Assembly (NCBI RefSeq): GCF_002288925.2
Contig: NW_022098036.1
Span: 39,360,679 to 39,424,678, forward strand
Source of the DNA: Delphinapterus leucas
Taxonomy: Eukaryota > Chordata > Mammalia > Artiodactyla > Monodontidae
DNA length: 64,000 bases
Direction: 5' to 3'
A program made the translations under genes and the position numbers. This document shows, in pieces, positions 26,581 to 40,112 of the stretch (positions within the stretch are counted from its first letter, which is position 1; every line of letters begins with the position of its first letter). Below the pieces are notes generated by a model. It saw nothing but the letters and a program-made list of their open reading frames with translations, was not told where the DNA came from and ran no database searches.

Positions 26581-26597
26581 CACACACGTGTGCATAT
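26545..26597. repeat. Alternating pyrimidine-purine tract (TG)n/(CG)n
   Basis: A 53-bp run without a break in pyrimidine-purine alternation: (TG)n, then GCGCGCGTGCACACACGTGT, then GCATAT. It starts eight bases after the truncated SINE's target duplication. Confidence 0.9.
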
Positions 26598-27040
26598 TTT
26601 GCCTTTGCAATTAGATTGGGAGCTTTTCAGGGCTTTATCATTACCTTTTTTATTCCCAATGTCATTGCCAACAGTAATTCCTTAAGGAATATTTGGTGAA
26701 TGAACAGATAAATGAATGATACGTATATGCGATATATACATGGTCAATATAAAGAATATTGTAAAAAAAAAAACAACAGTAGAATCTCTTTTTAAAAGTG
26801 AGCTTAGTGAAAGGCATTTTGGGTGGTATATTTAATGCTGGGTTGTATGAGCCTTGATTAATGAAAAGGATGTTTTAGGAGTTCCAGAAACAGTGACCAA
26901 TAGAATGGAACTCTCAAACACTATGATGAACCTATTTTCTCAGTAACACCGGGTTCCCAATATTTAACTACAGTGTCCAACATTTAATAGTTAATTATTT
27001 CTGTTTTCTGCTATCAAGAGCCATGGAATATATTTATAAA

Positions 27041-27108
27041 TACACAGATACACCCACCCCCACACCCCCACACCCCCCACACCCACACCCACACACACAC
27101 ACACACTC
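27041..27108. repeat. (CACACCC)n/(CA)n low-complexity tract
   Basis: Irregular CACCC, CACACCCC and CACACCCA units leading into uninterrupted (CA)n. Confidence 0.9.
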
Positions 27109-28600
27109 CCGCTAATTCTCTGCTTAGGTCCTAAACTATTTTCTCTCGGAGGTACTTGTCATTGGCTTGCTGTGCTTATTCAGGTCAGCTGTGTACTGTG
27201 GCTGTAGTGAGACTTGTGATTATATGCTTCATTCAGCAGAGCAATTTTTTCATCTTCACATATTCCATTCCCTTCAGACACATCTAGTTTCTCCCCTGGC
27301 CGTACTTCCTTCCCCATTAGGCAGTGTGATTCACTGTTGGGGCCCATTTGGGCACAAACCAGACTTTTTGTCGAGTTGCTGTACTCCTACCTTCCTAATT
27401 ATAGAATTCAAAGCAGAAGGAGTGAATTAATAACATGTCTTTATTCCCTGCAGTGTGTGGGGAAGCATAATGCTGCGGCATGCTTACGGTAGCACATGCA
27501 TTCTCCCGTCTCCCCTTATTCTCCATTTTTGCTGTGTGACTTCACAGCAGCAAGAATGGAAGGTGCACTTTACACACCAGTGAGTAAATCATGTGAATGG
27601 ATGTTTTAAAGCCCATGCCCAATACACAGTTCACTGAGAGAACTATACTTTCAAAAGCCCTCTGAGAACACATGCTTGGAATTTGAAATTGTACTAAATA
27701 CTGTGTTTCCTAAGGTATCCTAGCGAAGGCAAGGGTGTAGGGGCATAGACAGCATTTAAACATGTGCTATTACGTTTACTTTCTCCAATCAAGCAATTCT
27801 TAGATGTTTGATTCTACAGTCCTTCCATGCAGGCAAATACTTGGAATATTAGTATCAAAGTGATACAATTCTAGATTACCAAAAGCCTGTAAAAATCGTT
27901 TCTCTTTGCCTGATAACGAGAAGGATTCTGATTCCTTCTGAGGGAATAAAGTGATCTTTGTTCCAGGTGGCCTCAGGACTCCTGTGACACTGTATTTTCA
28001 GATCCACACAGACTGATGTAGACCAAACAATGGAGTCAAAGCCCCCTCATTCAGGACTTGATGGTTGAGGAAGTTGGGGAGTTAATTTGCATCTTTATCA
28101 GATACCTGTTAAAGGTTTTTGATAGAAAGATCCATCTCTCAAGAAACTTAATGACCAGGGTTGATTAAGGGAGGGAATGGACTTTTTGGTGGAATGTGAA
28201 TGCTTTCATTAGTTTGGCAGATTTCACCAAGTTCTTTTTGGGAAGAAAATGCTAACAGGAAAGAAAGAAATGGGAAGTCATTCCAAGAATGAATGGGAAG
28301 CATGAGGTAATGAAGTTAATAAATAGTGAACAATTAACGGTATAGGCTGAAAATAATAGTTTTCAGAAAGGTGAGTGAGAACTCTGTTACATGGTACTCT
28401 GGGTAAGATGCTTTGTAGACTAGATAACTAGAAGAATCACTTTTTTTCCTAAATTACACTCTGTTGAAGTCCCAGTCAGAGGCAAAGTATGAGGCTGGAT
28501 GGTTTGTGATTCTAACCTCTTAGAAGAATTATTGTTAGACAAGTTGATTACCTGTCTTCCCTACGAAAGCAATGAAGGCTGATATAATTCCAATTCATAG

Positions 28601-28824
28601 TTTTTTTTATTTGTTTGTTTTGTTTTTTGTTTGCGGTACGCAGGCCTCTCACCGCTGCGGCCTCTCCCGTTGCGGAGCACAGGCCCCGGACCCACAGGCC
28701 CAGCGGCCACGGCTCACGGGCCCAGCCGCCCTGCAGCACGCGGGATCCTCCCGGACCGGGGCACGAACCCGCGTCCCCCGCATCGGCAGGCAGACTCTCA
28801 ACCACTGCGCCACCAGGGAAGCCC
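28601..28824 (-). mobile_element. CHR-type SINE, full length
   Basis: The T-rich tail (28601-28633) is followed by GCGGTACGCAGGCCTCTCAC, the body and the head ending CCACCAGGGAAGCCC at 28824. Flanking duplication is unclear (CATAG-TTTTTTTT versus CATGG-ATTATTTTT). It lies about 585 bp before the next PRKD1 exon, antisense to the gene. Confidence 0.92.
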
Positions 28825-29396
28825 CATGGATTATTTTTAAAAGTAAAGAGAAAGAGACAAAAGTGTTTCACCACTGGGCCATTGGTTTTTAGGCTCTAAG
28901 TTTATCATGAGTCATGGCCTATGTTATGCTTTATTTTCTTCCTTTTAAATGTGGCATCCAGATGTCTGTCACTTAATTCAAGACTACGGAGCCCATTATG
29001 TGTATTCAAACTTTAAACACATTTTGTAACAAAATTAGTAAATGCTTTCTCTTGAATATTAGTTTTATCCTGCCATTAGTGCTACACATATTTAAATGAT
29101 GTATATTTGAACAAAACTCCTACTTCAGAAAAATGTATTAGAAACTAGACTAAGAGAAATTCACATCATACTCACAAAGAACTCATACTCCTTCCTCTAC
29201 AATTATTTCCGATTCATTTTTTTGCATCTAAAATTAAATTAAGGCCAAGGTTTTAGAATTCTCAAGGGGAATTTTCTTAAGGTTCTAGTATCTGTTATCA
29301 CTGTGTTGCATTTAACTGTGTGAAATAGCAGATGTGGAATAAACTATAAATGAATTATGCATATGTTCCAGATATGTCATCTGTTTTTACCAATAA

Positions 29397-30326
<930 letters not shown>

Positions 30327-30545
30327 GATTATCAGACCTGGTTAGATTTACGGGAGCTGGAATGCAAAATCGGGGAACGCTACATCACCCATGAGAGTGA
30401 TGACTCAAGGTGGGAGCAGTACGCAGGCGAGCAGGGGCTGAAGTACCCCACACACCTGATCGATCCAAGCACTGGCCACAGTGACAGTCCTGAGACCGAA
30501 GAAACAGAGATGAAAGCCCTCAGTGAGCGTGTCAGCATCCTCTGA
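30327..30545 (+). CDS. PRKD1: PRKD1 terminal coding exon: regulatory C-tail and stop
   Basis: A 219-nt coding part encoding 72 residues and TGA (30543-30545). It starts [20 protein letters not shown] and ends [12 protein letters not shown]. The tail follows the kinase domain. The terminal VSIL carries the autophosphorylated serine (residue 910 in human numbering) and is a PDZ-binding motif. The EETEMKAL...ERVSIL ending is the PRKD1 signature and separates it from PRKD2 and PRKD3. Compared with the human tail as I remember it, length is identical but about eight residues differ (for example DSRWEQ for DLRWEK, and ALSERV for ALGERV). The 169 codons before this exon show no difference that I can recall. 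Confidence 0.97.
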   Translation, partial: DYQTWLDLRELECKIGERYITHESDDSRWEQYAGEQGLKYPTHLIDPSTGHSDSPETEETEMKALSERVSIL

Positions 30546-30583
30546 GTTCCATCCCCTATAATCTGTCAAAACACTGTGGAATT

Positions 30584-30589
30584 AATAAA
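30584..30589 (+). terminator. Proximal AATAAA hexamer, possibly unused
   Basis: AATAAA 38 bp after the stop. Use would give a very short 3' UTR. No obvious GT-rich downstream element follows, so this is a weak candidate. Confidence 0.3.
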
Positions 30590-31302
30590 TACATACGGTC
30601 AGGTTTAACATTTGCCTTGCAGAACTGCCATTATTTTCTGTCAGATGAGAACAAAGCTGTTAAACTGTTAGCACTGTTGATGTATCTGAGTTGCCAAGAC
30701 AGATCAACAGAAGCATTTGTATTTTGTGTGACCAACTGTGTTGTATTAACAAAAGTTCGCTGAAACACTAAACTTGTTATTGTGAATGATTCATGTTATA
30801 TTTAAGGCATTAAACCTGTCTCCACTGTGCCTTTGCAAATCGGTGTTTTTCTTACTGGAGCCTCAATTTGGTAAGAGTCTACAGAGCCTGTCCATGAAGT
30901 AGTTCTGTTCTGTGTGTCCCATTGGTGTTGTCCCTATAAGCAAACTCTTGAAGAGTAGATTATTACCAGTGTTCTATGAACAACTCCAAAACTCATGTGG
31001 AAAAAATGAATGATGGAGACTGGGGGCTCGGGGGGATGGATATGCAATCCTAAGACACAAATGCATGAAACAGTTTTACTGTATAGTTTCAAATCCTTTG
31101 CCTGCCTGGTGTGCCTCAGTATATTTAAACTCAAGTAAATGGGCCTAGGTGCACCTACTACTTTTTAAGCCTAAATGCCTTAGAAATGTAACTGCCATGT
31201 ATAGAACAGGTTTATTTTCCCCTTTCTTACAATACCCTGCTGTACTATGGAAAATCAGCAGCTAATCAACCTTTTGCCTATGTGTATTTTTCAACAATAA
31301 CA

Positions 31303-31308
31303 AATAAA
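31303..31308 (+). terminator. Probable PRKD1 polyadenylation signal
   Basis: AATAAA in CAAATAAATATTC, followed 15-30 bp later by TATGTGTCC, a GT-containing downstream context. Cleavage would fall near 31,320-31,330. Confidence 0.65.
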
Positions 31309-31949
31309 TATTCTTGGCAAAATATGTGTCCATCCGACTGAATTATTTTCATTTGTGATCCATGCTAATGTTCTCTGGCCAAATAAGAGCAGGGGTATGT
31401 GCTCAAAAAGACCAGAGAAAGTCTCAGGGCCTAGAACTTAGCTTTGTCTAGTCTGCAGCCACAAAAGTATGTTTCCAAGTATACTGAAACCTTTCTGTCT
31501 TGCATGTCATCTAGTTTCCAGTAGAAAGGAGAAGAATGAACAAAGCCAAACAGAATACTTGGAGACATAAGAATATTACAAACAGCAATCTCAGTGTAGC
31601 CTCCTGATTTATTAGAATAATGACTCTAATAATTTCTTTCTAAAAAAGAAGATTCTGAGGTGAACTATAATAACACATCAATACTGGAAAACTCCTGAAG
31701 AGAAAGCCAACTTAAGTAAAGTTCTGTAGCCTGGGGAAGACAAAACTAGTATTGGACTTAACAGACTTCAGGTGTGTGGAGTGGATAATTGTGGGCTGTT
31801 TTTCTTTGTAGCAGGATGACAGTGAATTATCATGTATTACTGTTACTATATAACAGAAAAAAATTTGTAATAAAGGTTTGGAAGAATTTTATGTGTTGTA
31901 AGCCACTTGAATATGTTACATAATTATGTTAAGACAACAGACAATATTT

Positions 31950-32720
31950 GCACTTGGAGGGATGGGAGGAAAATAGTTGATCTTTCCAATGGTTAATTAC
32001 TATTCTGTATTATTTTAAGGGATTTGGAATTTATTCTGTGTTAAATCTGAGGAAATCATTCAGACTTTTTAAGCAGAAGAATAATCAACATCAACAAGTT
32101 CACTGCCAGCAAGACAGAGTCTGGACTGAAGCCAGGGCAGGGGTGAGCCAAAAGACCAGGTAAACTATTGTAATAACACATCGGGGATGATGAGGGCATG
32201 AACTAAGGCAGGAGTAAATAGGAAACTAGGTGGGGAGGTATATATAAGAGATGTTGATGGGTGGAATCAGCGGGACTTGGTTACTAGTTGAATGTGGAAT
32301 TTAAAGGAGTCCAGAGTGAATCCTAGGTTTTAGCTCAGATGAATGATGGAACTATTAATCAAAAGGAATTATAGCCTTAAAAAGGGTAAGTTCACATTTG
32401 AACATGTTGAATATAAAGTTCCTGTTAGACATCAAGTTTGAGATATCCTGAAGATATTTAGATATGTGTGTAGAGTTTAGGGAAGAATTCTGGAGTTGAA
32501 GGTACAGATTTGGGAGTCAATAACTCACCACAAGTTGATTAGAATGACTCAGGTCCTTGGGGGTGGAATGAGAAAGAATGATCATAGGACACAAACCTGA
32601 GAAATATCAACATGAATGGTTCAATCAGAAAAAAAGGAAAATTGAAAAGGAATATTTAAAGATAGAATTACATGAAGTAATATTATAGAACTCAAGGGAA
32701 GAAGTAAGTTCAGGAATGAA
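31950..32720 (+). repeat. Old long interspersed repeat, family unassigned (copy 1)
   Basis: GGATTTGGAATTTATTCTGT, TTTTTAAGCAGAAGAATAATC, GTCTGGACTGAAGCC, AACATGTTGAATATAAAGTT and GATTTGGGAGTCAATAACTC form an ordered series that also occurs, partly, at 48330-48800 and 57630-57880. It reads as an old, moderately repeated mammalian element that I cannot name with certainty. Confidence 0.55.
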
Positions 32721-32939
32721 GTAGACAATAGTAGAAAATATTATGGAGGAATAATGGTTTCAGCTTTTTGGGGGGCAGCCTTACCAACTATTCCAGCAGT
32801 TTGTAACAAACATTACTCTTTCTGTTACATTCAGAGTAGCATGTCAAAAGGATATCTGTGTGGCCATGCTACCGACACAACTTATTCAAGCAAAGGAAAG
32901 AGTAAGTAACTGCTAATGTTCAGAAAAAAAATGGGCCGC

Positions 32940-33680
32940 TGAAAGTCATGCCACTTGCTTCCATCCAAAATATCAGTTGATACTGCAAAGAATCCAATTT
33001 CACTGAACCAGCACCCACTTTTTATGCTAAATATCATCAATGCAGTTGTCCACACTTCACATCAGTGGTATATCATTGTGTTTAATGACATGGGCAGTAG
33101 TCTGTGTTTAATACAAGAGGCAGAGCAACGTTTTTGATACAGAAGAATCTTCTGATTCTGACAAAGATGAGAGAAATGACTGACGCATGATTTAGGGAGG
33201 ATGTGTCCTCTGTCATTGTTGCAGTGGCGCTATTCCTTAAACGACATTATCAGTCTATTCAAGATGTCATAAATTTGCTGATCTCTATATATCCAGAACC
33301 ACTAGAGCAAACTCCCACTATTCTTGCTTCTGGCCTGAGCAAGAGGACAGTGCTTAGAAAAATATTTTGATCAGTGATGCTTTCGATTTGTCCATTAGCC
33401 CTAAAGAATCTTTGAGTTTAGTGAATACTCACTGTCGTGGAGACTTTTTAAAAAAATATATGGTCAGCCATTGTACTGAATGTGTACAATAAGTACAGCA
33501 GTGAGAATAAGAAAGCCGTCTGCCTCCTCTTTGCATCCATTATCCAGTCAGTGTTAAGTTTGACTACCTCTATGAAGTGATTACATTTTACATACTGTCT
33601 GTTTAAACCTGTTTTAAGGAACCAAATACTGGTTCCTCTGAAGATACACTGAGGCCCATGGAGAAGGGCCAACTGCTTTT
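32940..33680 (+). pseudogene. Possible decayed coding sequence, unidentified
   Basis: Two protein-like segments lie in different frames: LNQHPLFMLNIINAVVHTS at about 33000-33060 and ALFLKRHYQSIQDVINLLIS with IYPEPLEQTPTILASGLSKR at about 33226-33350. Stops and frame changes separate them. They resemble an ageing retrocopy or a transposon-derived gene, but I recognise no family. Confidence 0.25.
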
Positions 33681-33864
33681 AGTTGCCAAAAGGGAACAGG
33701 CTCTTTCATCTCAGTCTTTTCACATTGTCTGAAACACTCAGAAAATGTGGGGTGTCCTCTCCACCCTACCCTCTTGCCTTGTTAACTCCTGTTTATCCTT
33801 TTACCATGCATTTGACATGTCTCATGTCTTTTTTGTTCCCCTGCTCCTCTTTATCTTCTTTTTT

Positions 33865-36170
33865 GTTAGATAGTTATTATTAATGTAACATTTTAATTCT
33901 TTTGTTGGATTTTTTACTATTTTTAAGTTATTTTTTAGTGATTGCTCTAGAGATTTTAATATGCATCTGTTCTTATCACAGTCTACTTCACATCAGTAAT
34001 AACTAAATTCTGGTGAAATATACAAACTGTGCTCCAATATAGCTCCATTCCCTCCACCCTTATTTGTGATGTCATTATCATATATGTTATAGATTTATAT
34101 GTTATAACCCAATTTTTTGTAATTATCATTTTATACAATTATCCTTTAAATCAGTTGAGAGAAGGAAGGTAAAAAAATATATCATCTTTTATATTTACCT
34201 ACCTTTTCCATTGCTCTTTATTTCTTCATGTGAATTCAGGGAGGGTACTATCTAGAGTCATTTCCTTTCTGCCTGAATGACTTTCTTGAGGATTTCTTTA
34301 AGACATGTCTGCTAGCAACAAGTTCTCTCAGTCTTTGCATATCTTGTGAATGCCTTTATTTCACATTTATTTTTGAAGGAAGGTTTTGCTGGATATAGAA
34401 TTCTTGGTTCACGGGGTTTTTTGTTTTTTGTTTTTTTCTTTCATCCTACTGCTTTTTAGCCTCTATTGTTTCTGATGAGAAGTCACCTTTAATCGTATTG
34501 TGGTTCCCTTATATGTGATGAATTATTTTTCTCTTTCTGCTTTCAGTATTTTCTCTTTGTCTTTCAGCAGTTTAAGATCATGTATCTAGGTGTGGATTTC
34601 TTTTTTATCCTACTTGAGCTTATGCTTCTTAGATGTGTAGATAATTTTTTTCATACAATTGGGAAGACTCAGACCATTGTTTCTTCAAATACTTTTCTGC
34701 CCTTCTGTCTCTCTCCTTTCTGTCTGGGGCTCTCATTACATATAAGTTGGTGTGCTTGGTGAGTTTTACAGGTCTCTGAAACTCTGTTTTTGTTTTGTTT
34801 TGTTTTTGTTTTCATTTTCTTTCTGTCCTTCAGATTGGATAATCTGTACTGATTTATCTTTAAGTTCACTTACTCTTTCTTTTGCCAAATCAAATCTGAT
34901 GTTGAGCCTCTCCAGTGAGTTTTTTATTTTACTTTTTTTCAAATGTAAATTTTCTCTCTGGTTATTTTTTGTTATGCTTATCTTTCTAAAAAGTATTTTC
35001 TATTAGTTGAGTCATTATCATACTTTCCTCCAATTCTTTAAATGTGGTTTCCCTGAGTTCTTTGAACATGTTTGTAATAGCTACTTTGAAGCCATTGTTA
35101 AGTCCAATTTCTGGGCCCTCTCTCCCATCCTCTACCCCACCAGAGACAGTTTCCATTGAATGCTTTTTTATCCTGTGTATGCATCACACTTTCCTCTTTC
35201 TTTTCATGTCAAAATTATGGATTTTAACTAACATATTGTAGCCACTCTGTATTGTGACTCATCTCTTATCATCCCCATCATAGTTATTGTTGTTGCTTTT
35301 GTTTGTTCAGTAACTTATCAGGATTAATACTCTAGAAACTGTCTTCCCTGAAGTACGCATCTGCTTATGTCTCTGCTCAGTTTTAGTTTGTTTATTTTTA
35401 TTTTTAAGACTGGCTTCCTAGATGCCACATCTAGGACAGCATAGGTTAGTGGTCAGTGATAGTTCAGAGATTGTGTTTAAGCACCTTGAGCCAGTTAGAC
35501 TTCTGTCCTTTGCTGGTGAATCAAAGTGTGGGTTAGGTTCAAGCAGTTAATAAGTTTCTTTCCCTGAGATGCTTTTATTCTCTCTGTGTGCAAGGTCTTT
35601 CACTCAGGTGAAAAGTAGATGCCTAAGGCTCAGACTCTTCTGTGTGTATACACCTTTGTACATACACATAGCTTTTGAGCCACGAGGGGTATGTGAAAAC
35701 CTCCTCTGTATCTTCCTAGTAAATTTCTGGCTGTTCTACCAATCCGTTCATTATCCCAATCTGTATTGCAACCTCAGGATAGCTGTAATGTTGTCCTTAA
35801 ATGTTTGTTCATGATGAGATTGCTATTGTTTTTGACAATAACTCTAGAAGTGGGTTTTCCGTGTTCTGCTCCAAATCAAGTCAGCCATCTGCTGTCAGTA
35901 AGACCCCTGGTTTTTCCTAGCCTTCCCCACCCTGGTAGAACTCCCTTGCCACAGAGTCAAGGGGAGAGGGGAGGAGGGGAGCAAGCTAAAAGGCCACAGA
36001 CTCCCATTGTTCTTAGTAAGGGTTGGTTAGTTTTTCCTGAATAAATGCTTATCAGTTCATTGTATGCCCTTGGCCAATTTCCATGGTCCTAAAGTGGTTG
36101 TTTTGGGAAAATTTGCTAGGTGTATTATTGCTCTTTGGGAAAAGATTTGCTGAGCTTCTCACTCCCCTGT
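33865..36170 (-). mobile_element. Ancient L1M-type LINE, antisense fragment
   Basis: The + strand shows the familiar antisense order of old mammalian L1: TTAGTGATTGCTCTAGAGAT, GACATGTCTGCTAGCAACAA, TTTTGCTGGATATAGAATTC, TTTCTGATGAGAAGTCACC, GAGCCTCTCCAGTGAGTTTT and CCTGAGTTCTTTGAACATGT. The part after about 35,250 is assigned by continuity. It is heavily diverged with no usable frame. A paralogous, more complete copy lies at 39,990-43,515. Confidence 0.75.
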
Positions 36171-37464
36171 TATGAAAGTCTTCAGAGTTAATAATATTAA
36201 CCTCACTTTAAGAATGTCCATAGGACTTTAAACAAACACCCTGAAAACATATATAATCTATTATAAATAAAAAGAGAGATACATTAGGAGAAAATATTCA
36301 GAGAATCCAAATTTTTCTCATTTATTCAGACTTCTTATGATGAGCAAATAAACTATCAGGTAATTAAATTTCAATTATATGTGAAATTGAAATGTCTCAT
36401 TTAAAATTTTCACTTAATCTATTTCTCCCTCATTTAAGGCTCTGCGTGTCCGAACAACATGACTCCCGGTACTCAAGTGGATAAAAACATTCCCTATCTC
36501 CACAATAAGGGATGAGTGGGTGTGGGTGGGGCCTGCATGAACCTTCAAACCCTTAACACTAACCTCAGCTAACAGCAGCATGCTGCTTGAGGAGAATGTT
36601 CCAAATTGTTTTTCGAAAGAGAAAGGGTTGGCACTAGTGGTAGCTATTTTGCATGTTTTCCTCAGCACCTCCAGCTTCTTTGCTCCTTTGTCCCTTTGGT
36701 TTGACTTGTTTTTCTTTCTCCCAGCTCTGAACTTTTCTTGCAGGTTCAGAGAAAGAATCTTTTTTAAATCTTCTCAAAGGCTAAGTAACCCTCCTACCTG
36801 AACTCTTCTGATTCTTTCTTGCCTTTTTTCAGACAGAACGCAGCCCCCAATTAACCTTGCTCTGTTTGGTATCCATCAACAAATTATCTTTTGACTTAAA
36901 ACAAGTTCAGCTTCCCACCTCCAACAAAACCTAAACAAATCAAGTTGGGCCTTCCTTCTTCTAGCAAACATCTAATTACTGTCTTTTATTTCTCTGGAAA
37001 ATTCCTCACTCCTTTTTCTTCGGCTTCTGTATTTATATTCCATGGAATAAAATGTTCATTTTTGTCATCAATGAATCTCTTCTCACATGAGTCATCAGTG
37101 GCTTTAAACTCAAAACTGATGGATTTTCTCAAGATAACATAGAGGTTAGAAACCCAAATGAAGAGACAGACTAACTTTGTCTTGAATTCTGGGTGACCAT
37201 GAAAACATTGTGATCTCTTATTGGGGTATTTTGAGAGATTGAACAGGATAATGCATATAAAACTCTTTAGTGCATCCTTGATCTGAGACATCCATCAATC
37301 AGTGATAATTATTATTCTTTAATCATTCAACAACTATTTTTGACCACTTTCTATGTGCTGGGAATATAGCAGATGAAAAGACAGATGTGGTTACTGCCCA
37401 TATTCCCTCTAACTTCCATCTCTGGTGTCCTGCCTCCATTTGTTTTGATGGGCTACGGGAAAGG

Positions 37465-37695
37465 CCTGAATTCTGAAGCTTAAGAAGCCTGGATCCAAAT
37501 CCCAACTCCATTCCTTGTTTAGTGAATTTAGACAAGTTCCTCTAAAGTCTCTCTGTCTACTCAAAAGTAGAATGGCAATGATGTATGTTTCAGAGTGCAG
37601 GTGGGATAACTAAGATAAGTATTTAAATTTCTTAGCCAAATTGCTGGCATATGTTACAGCTCAACAGATGTTAACTTCCTCCTCTCTCCTACCTC
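37465..37695 (+). repeat. MIR SINE
   Basis: AAGAAGCCTGGATCCAAATC, CCAACTCCATTCCTTGTTTA and TAGACAAGTTCCTCTAAAGT follow sense MIR order; the end is diverged. Confidence 0.68.
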
Positions 37696-39774
37696 TATCT
37701 GCATTTCCCAAGGTTTTATTATTTTTCTCTTTCAATATTTTCTTCTTTTGATATGACTTATTTCCATGAATTCAACTGTTACTTTAGCTAACATTCCCAA
37801 ATCCATATTGACCACGTCAAACTCTCAACATTCCAGTTACATCTCTCTATAAATCTATAGATAATCTCCATAATCTATATCTATCTAGAGGTTCCCACCC
37901 CATGACTTAAATTCAACACATCTAACAATCACTATTATCAATTTATTTTCAAATCAGCTGCAATGTAATGTTTTCTAAGTGAAATCTTCTCCTTCAGATT
38001 CCTCTCCGTATCATCTACTCTACACACCTCTGCTAGATTTACCGTCCCCCAAATTGCTTTAATCATTGTACTCATAGGCTCTGAAATCTTCAAAGACTCT
38101 GCTGCCAGTTACCTACAAGATGAATTCAAATTACTTACTGTTACAAAAGCTGTGGGATCTAAAAATTAATAAAGTACTATTCAGTAAGAATTCCATGTAT
38201 TCCACAGATTTCTGAACCACATATATGAATGTCAGGGCTTAGACAGAAACAATTTTCACCTCTTTGAAGTTCATTTCTTGTTTCTATAGCAAGACAAGAA
38301 GCTGGGCAAGCTGACTTCTAACTTACCTTCTAATTCATAGATTTCATGAAAGCATGGTTTAAGTTGAATGTCAGCAAGATGTCAGTGATGCATATGTTTT
38401 CTAATTCTCTGGGGGCAAATGCTGTTTTGAAAGAGGAAAAGTCACATCCTTCCCTGGACCTCATTTGTGTCATAGATTGTGTCTAGGGACTTTTGACAGT
38501 GACAGTTTCTTTAAATGAATCTGGGCCACCAGCTACTTTCTGTTGAAAAGCGTGAACATTTGCCTCAAAACTTCTTTCTGTACCTTGAATGAAATGGTAA
38601 GATTTTGAATTAAGATTGATTTTTTCTGGGAAATGAAAGGATCTTCATGTTTTATACTCTTTTTTAATAAACCTGAAACCCTTGGATCTCTTCCTTTTGA
38701 AATACTCAACTTGTTTTGGTCTGAGAACTGAGGTTACACTTTAGTTGAGCTTTGGACACTTAGTGATCTCAATTTTCAAGGAGATCCAAATAGATTATTT
38801 TTCTTTTCTCTCATAATTTTGTCTCCACTCTTGAAGGTGGATAACTGTCTCGTATTGGTTGACTACTGCATTCCACTACCTTCCAGAGAGACATGGGTTA
38901 TTAGAAGCAAATACCTGAATGTGACCTATATATAGGTCTACTGCAAAATCTCCAAAAAACTGGGTTCATTGTGGGTGCTTTCAGCCCTCTAGATGGAAGC
39001 AGAGGAGCAAGAGGAATCACTTGAAGGATAAAGAAGTAAGAATGAATTGAACAAAGGAAAAGCTCTTGATGAAGTAGAGGGTTAATATGGAGGTAGATCC
39101 AGGAAATAACATTGTCCAGGTTAATTAGAGCAATACTAACAAAGGCCTCAAAAACTAGGAAGAAGAATTCACACTTTGTCCCAAAGTATATAGGAAGCTA
39201 TTGGTTATTTTGTCAAGGGGAATTGTGGAATCCCTATTTTACACTTAAGAAAGTAAAATAAAAATTTTGTTTGGAGTCCAAGAATTTAAATATTAAGTCA
39301 TGCTTTTGTTCATAATGAGATTAAAAGCCTTTTTTTAAAAAAATAAGTGATACGAGCAGAGTCTAAAATTAAACTGACTACACTTTCATTACTCCCTTTC
39401 GAAGACAGAGTGCTCTTTCCATCAGATGTGAATTTTTTCGTCATTCTTAATTCCCTCTATTCAGGCACCCAGATAAACAAAGAACATCTCAGAGGAGATA
39501 GTGACTTGAAGTATGCTCTGTAGGCAAAACTGCAGAATAAGTCGCACTTGGACATCATAAAACTGTGGCTTGTGTACATAGAGAAATAATCATTAGAGCC
39601 AATTATCTTTAGACAGACTGATATTTCAAATTCTAATTACAAAGTTTTAGCCTCATTAACACATGTGTTTCATTTTGTATCTTGGCTACCACATTTTATT
39701 GTTACAATTCATTAAAAATAATGTGAAAAATGAAGATGATCATAAACTTCATCATATAAGCAAAAGAAAAAAAT

Positions 39775-39935
39775 AGTGCCTGGGTAATGATATAGCAACA
39801 CTTTATATTTGCATAGCAACTTCCTTTTAAGGAGCTCAAAGCATTTCGCAAACATTATCTCATTAATCCTATAAGTACAACAATACAAAATAATTTTTTA
39901 GAACTCTAAGCTAGGGAAATTGATGCATTAAAATG
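39775..39935 (-). repeat. MIR SINE
   Basis: CACTTTATATTTGCATAGCA and ATTATCTCATTAATCCTATA match the antisense MIR end. Confidence 0.55.
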
Positions 39936-40112
39936 GCTACAGTTTGTTTCCAGTGTCACACATTGAATTATGAACAAATGAAGTAAGATATTCAGATTCA
40001 TTTATTATTATTTTAAAGTTTACATACAGTAAAATTGACTTGTTTTTTTTTGGTCTGCGCTTCTCTGAGTTTTCACACATACCGATTAATGTAACTACCA
40101 AAACAAAAACGC

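Larger units (their letters stand above)
30546..31325 (+). other. PRKD1: PRKD1 3' untranslated region
   Basis: About 780 nt of unique, repeat-free sequence between the stop codon and the likely cleavage site, the length expected for PRKD1. It is AT-rich with no long frame. One CAGTGTT (30967-30973) is a seed complement of the miR-141/200a type, noted only as a string match. Confidence 0.75.
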
